Part shown: in pieces, positions 1 to 5,081 of the stretch | Position numbering within the stretch: position 1 is the first letter of the stretch | Layout: the number at the start of each line of letters is the position of its first letter | From: CAYYMD01 sp964480425 | GTDB taxonomy: Bacteria > Planctomycetota > Phycisphaerae > SM23-33 | Reading direction: 5' to 3' | DNA length: 5,081 nucleotides | Assembly (NCBI GenBank): GCA_964480425.1 | Contig: CAYZPY010000160.1 | Span: 1 to 5,081, forward strand | The notes under the pieces: model-generated | Database searches by the model: none | What the model was told of the DNA's origin: nothing | The model's input: only the letters and a program-made list of their open reading frames with translations | Translations under genes and position numbers: made by a program

Positions 1-64
1 GTGTCCTTCAACCACCACAGCCCCGCAAAAATCCTTACAAAGCAAATAGCTCATTTTTTACTTG

Positions 65-80
65 CAAATTCCGGGATTTG
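65..80. repeat. Imperfect 16-bp palindrome in the upstream region
   Basis: CAAATTCCGGGATTTG is symmetric around CCGG, with one non-Watson-Crick position (T70 against G75). It lies just upstream of the candidate -35 at 88-93, a place where a dimeric regulator could bind. The word GCAAAT also occurs here (64-69) and at 42-47 and 124-129. This could be chance in AT-rich DNA. Confidence 0.3.
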
Positions 81-87
81 TGTTATT

Positions 88-117
88 TTGGTAGATGTAA
101 GGAAATGCATTTATTAT
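88..117 (+). promoter_or_regulatory. Candidate sigma70-type promoter
   Basis: TTGGTA (88-93, 4 of 6 matches to TTGACA) is separated by 18 bp from TATTAT (112-117, 5 of 6 matches to TATAAT). Both lie in the AT-rich upstream region. Transcription would start near 124 and give a leader of about 100 nt that includes the inverted repeat at 142-176. A TTGACT at 154-159 is the best single -35 match nearby, but it has no convincing -10 at 16-18 bp. The assignment rests on consensus only, and promoter rules in planctomycetes are poorly known. Confidence 0.3.
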
Positions 118-141
118 TAATTCGCAAATAGTGATTCGAGG

Positions 142-176
142 GCCAATCTTTACTTGACTTGCCGTTATAGATTGGC
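142..176 (+). promoter_or_regulatory. Perfect 8-bp inverted repeat with 19-nt spacer (leader hairpin or operator)
   Basis: GCCAATCT (142-149) and AGATTGGC (169-176) are exact inverted copies. The spacer contains TTGACT (154-159). If transcription starts near 124, RNA would fold this as a stem-loop about 48 nt before the start codon. If TTGACT is a -35 element, the repeat would instead frame it as a repressor or activator site. No U-run directly follows the stem, so it is not a standard terminator. The sequence shows the symmetry; the function is unknown. Confidence 0.45.
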
Positions 177-210
177 GTGGTTTTATGTAGCAGTATCAGA
201 GTCACGCAAA

Positions 211-216
211 AAGGAG
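211..216 (+). promoter_or_regulatory. Shine-Dalgarno site that sets the start at ATG 225
   Basis: AAGGAG is a near-perfect anti-SD match, with 8 nt between it and ATG 225. It favours this start over the in-frame GTG at 177, which would add 16 residues in front of the signal peptide. It also argues against the out-of-frame ATG at 218, which lies only 1 nt downstream of the site and opens a 70-codon ORF. Confidence 0.85.
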
Positions 217-224
217 CATGGAAG

Positions 225-293
225 ATGAGCAAGCAAGCAACATTTCTATTGGCGACAGTCCTCGTGTTTACCCTTGCCGCCTCGGTACAGTCG
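225..293 (+). other. Sec signal peptide (residues 1-23)
   Basis: The N-terminus has a short basic start (M-S-K), an uninterrupted hydrophobic stretch rich in L, V, F, A and T, and a polar end with V at -3 and S at -1 before A24-P25. This is the classic signal peptidase I pattern. It places the mature protein outside the cytoplasm and agrees with the C-terminal PEP-CTERM signal. Cleavage one residue later is less likely, because proline would then be at +1. Confidence 0.88.
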
Positions 294-3200
294 GCCCCGA
301 CTCTTACGGGCGACGAGGTGTTCAAGGCAGACTTCGAGGATTCGACTGTCGAGTCCGGCACCGACGCCGCCAACCTGAACGCCGGCACCGCCGGCGGCAC
401 GTGGGACCTGAGCAGCGCCCTGGCGCCTGACGTGCAGGAGGACAGCGGAAACAAGGTGCTGTTTTGGGACACGGTCGGAGACGGTACGATCGTGTGCACC
501 TTAGACGATCCCATCTCCATAGAAGGTTCGACCATCGCGATGGATGGGATCATCTCTCGGCAGGGAAACACCGGGCCACAGAAAGACGTGACCTTCACGT
601 TTCTCAGCGGTTCCACCGAGGTCTTGAAAGTTAATTACGGATCGCAAGATAGTAATTACAATGTTGGGATAAACGATACGTATTTCAACAGCGACCCAGG
701 CGTGGAGGATCGCATTAACGGCGCCGACGGGTACGGCGATCTCAAGGGACGACATCCCATGGAGACCGACGGTTTGGCGCTGTTCGAGTTGACTCTGGGC
801 GCCTCTGATTTCGATGTGGAATTCACGAACGACCGCGCAGTCAGCGACGGCGGACCGGACAACTGGACCAAGACAGACTTCTCCTATCTCAACAGCGTTA
901 CCACTATCACGGGCTTTACGCTCAACCAGGATGACTCCAACGGCGGCGCCTTCGACAACATAGTGATAACCGCCGAGCAGGTTCCCACGCTGGGATGGAA
1001 CGTCGCCAGCGGAAACTGGATCGATCCTTCCGGGACCAACTGGACCGTCGTCAAGGGCACGCCCTCTCAGAATTATCCCAACGCCGACATTGACGCCGTC
1101 GTGAACAACAGCGGCACAGCCGACGTCGCCACCGGCGACGCCGAGGCGCAGAACCTGCAACTGACCGACGGGACCGTCGACGTAAACGCCACCCGCACGC
1201 TGACCGTCTCCACAAAGACTACCGTCGGCGCATCGGGCACGCTCGACGTCAGCGGGACCTTCGATTCGGGCATCGTTGACAACCAGGGCGCGGTTACCGT
1301 CTTCAACGGCGGGTCGATTAACGCCGAGACGTTCACCTCCTCGGGCACGACGGACTTCCAGGCCGGGTCCGGCGGAACCATAACCAACCTGATCGTCACC
1401 GGCGGGACGATGACCGCCGCGGTGACTGTGAACGTCACAGACCTGAACCTCGGTGCCGCCGGTACGCTGAACACCTCCGACGCGCTGACGGCGGCCACCA
1501 TGACGCTGGCCGGTACGCTAAACAGAACCGGAACCGGCGCACAGAGAGACGTCACCGTTACCGACACGCTGACAATTGACGGGGCGATTAGTCTCACCGG
1601 CGAAGGTACGCTGGACGTCAGCACCGCGGACGTGCAGATTAATTCAGGTGGAACGCTGACGATAGACGCCAAACTCACCGCCGCGGGACTGGAACTCAAC
1701 GGCGGGGCGCTGGCCGGCGGGCAGGACGTCGAGGTCGCGAATTACCTGCGTCTGCAGAACAGTTCCAATCTCGACATGACCGGCGCTGCGCTGACGACCA
1801 CCGGCGCAAACGTCAGTATCGACTCCGGTTCAACGCTGACGCTCGGCGGCGCGATGAACGCGGCCGAACTCGACCTCAACGGCGGGGCGCTCGCAGGCGA
1901 CCAGGACGTTACCGTTACAAGCGCCCTGACGCTGCGAAACAGCGCGACCCTGGACATGACCGGCGAGTCGCTGACCACCACCGGCGCGCTGGTCGACATC
2001 GGGGAAGATACCACTCTGACCGTCGATGAAGCGATAAACGCCGCGACCATTAATCTCGCAGGTACGCTGAACCGCACCGGCGTCGGTGCCGGCGACAAGG
2101 ACGTTACGGTCACCGCGGGATTGAATTTGAGCGCCGACCTTGACATGACCGGCGCCACGCTGACCACAACCGGCGCAGATGTCTCGATTGGCGACAGCGC
2201 GACGCTGACCGTCGATAACGCGATCAGCGCCAAGAGCCTGGACATCGCCGGAACGCTGACCAAGAACGGCGCAGGGGCGGCCAGAAACGTCACCGTCTCC
2301 GATTACCTCACCGTGGGTTCGGCGCTGGACATGACCGGCGGCGGGGCGCTGAATGTTGACGGGGCTGCGATTACCCTCCAGGACGGCGGGACTCTCAGCA
2401 TCGACGAGAGTATCAGTCCTTCCGGGCTGGTGGGCGGCGGAACGCTAAACACCAACGGCACCCTGACCATTAACGCCCAGGACTCGCCGCTGGAGCACAC
2501 AGGTCAGTTGAACATCACCGGCGGGACGCTGACGATTGACCTGCCCTCTGCCAGCAGCACGCCCGCGGGGGCGACCGTCCATTACGCCTTCGACGGCGAC
2601 GCCACCGATTCGATCGGATCGCTCGACGGAACCGAGCAGGGCGATGCATCGTACGGCGCGGGCAAATTCGGACAGGCCGTGTTCTTCGACGGTGCCGGCG
2701 ATTACGTCGAAGTCGCCGATGACGATGCACTGACCCCGTCCGAGTTCTCCATGAGTTTCTGGACCAAGATAGAAGGCGGCGGCATCCCCATATCCAAGCG
2801 AACGGCGGACAACGTCGGCGGATACGTCTGGGCCGGAAACACCATGTGGGTTCGGATCGACGGCACATGGCAGGGCCTGAACATGCCGCGCGAAGGCGGC
2901 GACTGGAGTTTCGTAACCGTCACATACGACGGAAACGTTCTAAAGAGCTATGTGAACGGGCTGGAAACGGGTTCGATAACCGACCCCGGCCAACTCAACA
3001 ACGACGACGCCGTGCTGACCTTCGGAAAGGACAGCGAAAACGGCGATGACTTCTTCACCGGCGGAATCGACCAGTTCTACATGTACGACAAGGCGCTGAC
3101 CCTTCCGGAAGTGCGTAACCTCTACGGAACGGGAGTCACGGAGTCCACGCTGGGCGACGTTACGCTGGGCGCATCTTCGCAGCTGAGCATCACCGGCGGC

Positions 3201-4994
3201 TCCGGGCAGATTAAGGTCAACTCGCTGGCCACCTCCTCCAGCCCCAAGGTCTCCGGCGGCATGACGGTCTCGGGACCTGTTACTGCCAGCGCGGACGCCA
3301 AGACGCTGACCATTAACGGCGCCGTCGAGGCCGATAGCTTCGACGTCACCGGCGACACCGGCGACACCGTGGTGACCACCGGCGGGGTTAACATCGCCTC
3401 CGGTGGGAGTCTGTCGGTATCGGCCGACGCAAAGCTGAAGACCGACGGCACACAGACCATAGACGCCGCGGACGCCTCCGTCAACGTACAGGGCGCCCTG
3501 CACGTGGCCGACGGAACGCTGACGGTCAACATGCCCAACGGACCGGCGGAACTTAATACCGCTCCGTCCACCACTGACCTGAAGGCGCATTGGAGTTTTG
3601 ACGAAGGAGCCGGTACCACTGCTGCCGACGACAGCGGATTAGGACACGACGGAACGCTCAACGGCAGCGGCGTCGGATGGGACGCCGGGGCGGCCATCGG
3701 AGAATCCGCCGTCTCGTTCGCTAACGACGGCGACCGCGTGGACATCGGACAGGCCGTGGCCGAAATCGGCGACGATAACTGGACCATCGCCGCCTGGGTC
3801 AAGACCAACGGTTACGGGCAGATCCTCTCCAAGAGCGACGGCGATTCCATCTGGGATAACTCCGAGAAGTCAGTGGGCATCCAGAGCGGCGCCGACTGGA
3901 ACACTCTCGATCCGGAAGGCAACTTCTATGCAACCGGAAACGCGAATAACGGTTTCGCCGGCGGGCACGACTACGACGGCGGCTCCAACGGTTCGGGCTA
4001 CCTCGACGGCACGTGGCATCACGTCGTACTGGCGTACGACGCCGGCGCCGACGCCGGGTCCATCTGGATAGACGGCACGTCTCAGACACTTACGCACGAT
4101 GCGTTTGCCGGCGCCGATAATGCCTCAGACACCATGACGCTGGGTTGGAAAACAAACGCCGGCAGCAATACGCAGTACGTCGGCTCGCTGGACGACATCT
4201 ACGTTTATCAGCGAATTCTAAGCCAGTCCGAGATCGACTCGCTGCGGGATGTGAGTTACGGTCCCGCCTCACTGGGCAACCTGACTCTGGAAGGCGGCAC
4301 GCAGTTGACGCTCGGCGGAACAGGCATGGCCAAGTTCTCCTCGGTCACCACCAACGGCGACGCAACCATCTCCGGCGAGGCCGTAATGTCCGGACGTGTC
4401 ACCACCGGAAGCACTCTCACCATCGACGGCGATATGACAATGCAGACCGGTTCGTCTTACAGGTGGGGCAACGGCGACCTGGTGGACGTATCGGGCGAAC
4501 TGACCTTCCAGCAGGACTGGGAACTGTCGGTCGATTCGACCGGGCTGGTCGCCACCGGAAACCCCGCCGACACCATGACGCTGTTCTCCACCGGCGACGG
4601 CGTGTCCGTGGTTTATACCGGTCCGGTGCCGGGCGACGTCAACGGAGACTCTTCCGTGGACACCGACGACCTGGGCGTTCTCCTCCAGAACTTCGATCAG
4701 GCGTTCGAAGGCAGGGAGTTCGGCGACCTGGTCGACGACGACTTCGTGGACACCAACGACCTGGCGTCGCTGCTTCAGAACTTCGGCGGGCCGTTCGGTA
4801 CCGGCGCCGTCTGGGCGGCGGATTCTGAACTGGACGACACCGACGGGCTGGCCGTCGAAATCGACGGGACCAACGTGATCCTTACCGGCATCAAGGTCCA
4901 GACCACCAGCACCTCGCAGGTACCCGAGCCAGTCACGCTGGCGCTTCTGGGCCTGGGCGGCGTCGGCGTGCTGATTCGTCGTCGAAGAGCATAA
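225..4994 (+). CDS. Large secreted beta-strand-repeat protein with two LamG domains, dockerin-like loops and PEP-CTERM sorting signal
   Basis: This is a 1589-residue probable surface protein. I chose ATG 225 because AAGGAG lies 8 nt upstream and a typical Sec signal peptide follows at once. It has basic K3, a hydrophobic core at about 6-19, and likely cleavage after S23 (VQS-AP). Domains in order: N-terminal beta-rich domain, about 28-252, beginning with an F-x-D-F-E-D type strand; W/N-rich entry segment and beta-strand repeats, 253-782, including five 60-63 residue tandem repeats at 413-721; LamG 1, about 783-970; beta-repeats, 971-1117; LamG 2, about 1118-1345; beta-repeats, 1346-1469; dockerin-like pair, 1470-1525; linker; PEP-CTERM, 1566-1589. 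The protein is rich in T, G, D, A and L and has a single cysteine (C91), as expected for an exported beta-solenoid. No catalytic motif is visible. A role in adhesion, glycan binding or the cell-surface matrix is inferred from the family architecture and is not proven. It stands alone between its own leader and terminator. Confidence 0.95.
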   Translation: MSKQATFLLATVLVFTLAASVQSAPTLTGDEVFKADFEDSTVESGTDAANLNAGTAGGTWDLSSALAPDVQEDSGNKVLFWDTVGDGTIVCTLDDPISIEGSTIAMDGIISRQGNTGPQKDVTFTFLSGSTEVLKVNYGSQDSNYNVGINDTYFNSDPGVEDRINGADGYGDLKGRHPMETDGLALFELTLGASDFDVEFTNDRAVSDGGPDNWTKTDFSYLNSVTTITGFTLNQDDSNGGAFDNIVITAEQVPTLGWNVASGNWIDPSGTNWTVVKGTPSQNYPNADIDAVVNNSGTADVATGDAEAQNLQLTDGTVDVNATRTLTVSTKTTVGASGTLDVSGTFDSGIVDNQGAVTVFNGGSINAETFTSSGTTDFQAGSGGTITNLIVTGGTMTAAVTVNVTDLNLGAAGTLNTSDALTAATMTLAGTLNRTGTGAQRDVTVTDTLTIDGAISLTGEGTLDVSTADVQINSGGTLTIDAKLTAAGLELNGGALAGGQDVEVANYLRLQNSSNLDMTGAALTTTGANVSIDSGSTLTLGGAMNAAELDLNGGALAGDQDVTVTSALTLRNSATLDMTGESLTTTGALVDIGEDTTLTVDEAINAATINLAGTLNRTGVGAGDKDVTVTAGLNLSADLDMTGATLTTTGADVSIGDSATLTVDNAISAKSLDIAGTLTKNGAGAARNVTVSDYLTVGSALDMTGGGALNVDGAAITLQDGGTLSIDESISPSGLVGGGTLNTNGTLTINAQDSPLEHTGQLNITGGTLTIDLPSASSTPAGATVHYAFDGDATDSIGSLDGTEQGDASYGAGKFGQAVFFDGAGDYVEVADDDALTPSEFSMSFWTKIEGGGIPISKRTADNVGGYVWAGNTMWVRIDGTWQGLNMPREGGDWSFVTVTYDGNVLKSYVNGLETGSITDPGQLNNDDAVLTFGKDSENGDDFFTGGIDQFYMYDKALTLPEVRNLYGTGVTESTLGDVTLGASSQLSITGGSGQIKVNSLATSSSPKVSGGMTVSGPVTASADAKTLTINGAVEADSFDVTGDTGDTVVTTGGVNIASGGSLSVSADAKLKTDGTQTIDAADASVNVQGALHVADGTLTVNMPNGPAELNTAPSTTDLKAHWSFDEGAGTTAADDSGLGHDGTLNGSGVGWDAGAAIGESAVSFANDGDRVDIGQAVAEIGDDNWTIAAWVKTNGYGQILSKSDGDSIWDNSEKSVGIQSGADWNTLDPEGNFYATGNANNGFAGGHDYDGGSNGSGYLDGTWHHVVLAYDAGADAGSIWIDGTSQTLTHDAFAGADNASDTMTLGWKTNAGSNTQYVGSLDDIYVYQRILSQSEIDSLRDVSYGPASLGNLTLEGGTQLTLGGTGMAKFSSVTTNGDATISGEAVMSGRVTTGSTLTIDGDMTMQTGSSYRWGNGDLVDVSGELTFQQDWELSVDSTGLVATGNPADTMTLFSTGDGVSVVYTGPVPGDVNGDSSVDTDDLGVLLQNFDQAFEGREFGDLVDDDFVDTNDLASLLQNFGGPFGTGAVWAADSELDDTDGLAVEIDGTNVILTGIKVQTTSTSQVPEPVTLALLGLGGVGVLIRRRRA
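306..980 (+). other. N-terminal beta-rich domain, probable jelly-roll (residues about 28-252)
   Basis: After the signal peptide comes a domain of about 225 residues that is clearly less repetitive than the rest. It opens with F-K-A-D-F-E-D and closes with a G-G-A-F-D-N-I-V-I-T strand. This start-and-end pattern is typical of extracellular lectin-like beta-sandwich domains in planctomycete PEP-CTERM proteins, where the closing strand reads 'DNI'. It holds the protein's only cysteine (C91). I do not recognise a specific family, and ligand binding is inferred. Confidence 0.5.
1461..2387 (+). repeat. Five tandem 60-63 residue beta-strand repeats (residues 413-721)
   Basis: Consecutive units start at 1461, 1650, 1830, 2010 and 2199, with lengths of 63, 60, 60, 63 and 63 residues. 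Each opens with x-T-L-T-[IVL], then [ST/N]-A-x-x-[LI]-x-[LI], a G-rich turn, a D-V-T-V-like strand, L-D-M-T-G, and closes with T-T-T-G-A-x-V-x-I. Units 2 and 3 share the variant N-G-G-A-L-A-G at the turn. Units 1 and 4 share A-G-T-L-N-R-T-G, and unit 5 has a close form (A-G-T-L-T-K-N-G). A partial sixth unit starts at 2388. The pattern predicts a right-handed beta-helix or similar solenoid, as in autotransporter-like passenger regions. The units differ at the DNA level, so the array is not a recent perfect amplification. Confidence 0.85.
2571..3137 (+). other. LamG/concanavalin-like jelly-roll domain 1 (residues about 783-970)
   Basis: The segment shows the standard order of this fold. H-Y-A-F-D-G-D comes first, then a G-x-A-V-F-F-D-G strand with G-D-Y-V-E-V (about 825-830), F-S-M-S-F-W-T-K, W-S-F-V-T-V-T-Y-D, a Y-V-N-G-L turn, and a closing G-G-I-D-Q-F-Y-M-Y-D-K-A-L-T with a short L-P-E-V helix. 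These match the LamG-like (Laminin_G_3) families common in secreted bacterial proteins, which bind glycans or proteins, often with calcium. The ligand is unknown. The domain is set between two stretches of beta-repeat. Confidence 0.88.
3576..4262 (+). other. LamG/concanavalin-like jelly-roll domain 2 (residues about 1118-1345)
   Basis: This is a second, longer and divergent copy of the fold. It begins A-H-W-S-F-D-E-G-A-G, then D-D-S-G-L-G-H-D-G-T-L-N-G, S-A-V-S-F, W-T-I-A-A-W-V-K, D-G-T-W-H-H-V-V-L-A-Y-D (W1264, H1266) and S-L-D-D-I-Y-V-Y-Q-R-I-L-S. The closing strand and helix are the family hallmark. It has extra G/N/D-rich loop sequence (about 1203-1262) that the first copy lacks, which might change ligand choice. 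Function is inferred as adhesive or carbohydrate-binding; there is no catalytic residue pattern. Confidence 0.9.
4632..4799 (+). other. Dockerin-like pair of calcium-binding loops (residues 1470-1525)
   Basis: Two EF-hand-like loops, each followed by a short helix, form an internal duplication. Loop 1 (D-V-N-G-D-S-S-V-D-T-D-D) has D/N at positions 1, 3, 5, 9 and 12, and is followed by L-G-V-L-L-Q-N-F. Loop 2 (D-L-V-D-D-D-F-V-D-T-N-D) is followed by L-A-S-L-L-Q-N-F. Loop 2 has V at position 3, where a Ca ligand is usual, so its site may be weaker. Such domains often precede PEP-CTERM tails in planctomycetes, where classical cellulosome cohesin pairing is not established. Confidence 0.85.
4920..4991 (+). 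other. PEP-CTERM protein-sorting signal (residues 1566-1589)
   Basis: The C-terminus has V-P-E-P (P1567-E1568-P1569), a hydrophobic G/L-rich transmembrane stretch of about 15 residues, and the basic end R-R-R-R-A. This tripartite signal is recognised by exosortase (EpsH/XrtA type), which processes proteins for display on or release from the envelope. No exosortase gene is in the window, so it must be encoded elsewhere. The signal shows that the gene is complete at its 3' end. Confidence 0.95.
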
Positions 4995-5001
4995 TCAGAA
5001 G

Positions 5002-5021
5002 TGATGAACGCTGATTAACGC
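5002..5021. repeat. Two-copy 10-bp tandem repeat after the stop codon
   Basis: TGATGAACGC is followed directly by TGATTAACGC, one base different, in the short gap between the stop codon and the terminator. It is too short to call a mobile element. It may be a fragment of a dispersed intergenic repeat or a chance duplication. Confidence 0.4.
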
Positions 5022-5038
5022 AGTGAAAATTAAATAAC

Positions 5039-5073
5039 AAAAAAGCGGCCGCTCGTACGGGCGGCCGCTTTTT
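5039..5073 (+). terminator. Rho-independent terminator, probably bidirectional
   Basis: GCGGCCGC (5045-5052) pairs with GCGGCCGC (5061-5068). The stem is extended by five A-T pairs (5040-5044 with 5069-5073), giving a 13-bp stem with an 8-nt loop. A T-run (5069-5073) follows the GC stem. The A-run on the left arm would give a T-run on the other strand, so it could also stop convergent transcription. It lies about 45 nt after the stop codon and fits a single-gene transcript. Confidence 0.92.
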
Positions 5074-5081
5074 ATTGAACC

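Noticed and set aside
172..191. Possible sigma54 (-24/-12) promoter at TTGGC near 172
   Set aside because: GG is present at 174-175, but the required GC 12 bp downstream is TG at 186-187, and the -12 box does not match TTGCA.
177..224. In-frame GTG start at 177 giving a 1605-residue protein
   Set aside because: It has no good Shine-Dalgarno sequence and would place 16 residues in front of a canonical signal peptide. ATG 225 has AAGGAG at the right distance.
218..430. 70-codon + strand ORF starting at ATG 218
   Set aside because: It overlaps the start of the main CDS in another frame, is R/G-rich like an out-of-frame GC-rich shadow, and its start is 1 nt from the Shine-Dalgarno sequence.
83..616. 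177-codon minus-strand ORF covering the leader and the start of the gene
   Set aside because: It runs across the promoter and signal-peptide region of a clear gene, with no recognisable domain or coding character.
1073..2293. Long minus-strand ORFs (208 and 183 codons) opposite the repeat region
   Set aside because: Their periodic S/V/A/P-rich translation mirrors the repeats of the sense gene, and they have no credible independent domains. They are antisense shadows of GC-rich coding DNA.
1461..2387. CRISPR-like array
   Set aside because: The 180-189 bp units are coding in frame throughout and diverged, with no short identical repeats separated by unique spacers.
1195..3525. The word ACGCTGAC recurring about ten times in the CDS
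   Set aside because: The copies checked lie in the same reading frame and encode the T-L-T core of the beta-strand repeats. Codon preference and protein repetition explain them, so they are not a separate DNA element.
5045..5068. Two NotI words suggesting a cloning-vector adaptor
   Set aside because: They form the two arms of a well-formed terminator with matched A and T runs at the expected distance from the stop codon. No vector-like sequence is next to them.

Overview
The window holds one large gene and its flanking control regions. The gene (225..4994, + strand) encodes a 1589-residue secreted, modular, repeat-rich surface protein. Its parts, in order, are: a Sec signal peptide; an N-terminal beta-rich domain; a long beta-strand-repeat (probable beta-helix/solenoid) region; two LamG-type concanavalin-like jelly-roll domains set into that region; a dockerin-like pair of Ca-binding loops; and a C-terminal PEP-CTERM sorting signal. 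This combination, with the GC-rich coding sequence and the short AT-rich intergenic DNA, suggests a planctomycete (Planctomycetota, possibly a Phycisphaerae-like lineage). That assignment is an inference from architecture; no marker gene is present.

Layout. Positions 1-224 are AT-rich and non-coding. They contain a possible sigma70-type promoter (about 88-117), an imperfect palindrome (65-80), a perfect 8-bp inverted repeat with a 19-nt spacer (142-176) and a strong Shine-Dalgarno sequence (211-216). Positions 225-4994 are the single CDS, which contains five tandem 60-63 residue repeats (1461-2387) and a second, larger level of duplication built around the two LamG domains. Positions 4995-5081 hold a short 10-bp tandem repeat and a strong, probably bidirectional, Rho-independent terminator.

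The gene appears monocistronic, with its own leader and terminator. The protein would be exported by Sec and processed or anchored at the envelope by an exosortase encoded elsewhere. The LamG domains may bind carbohydrate or protein ligands displayed on a beta-solenoid stalk. The window shows no enzyme, no partner gene and no sign of a new defence or mobile system. The points of interest are the nested repeat architecture and the regulatory leader.
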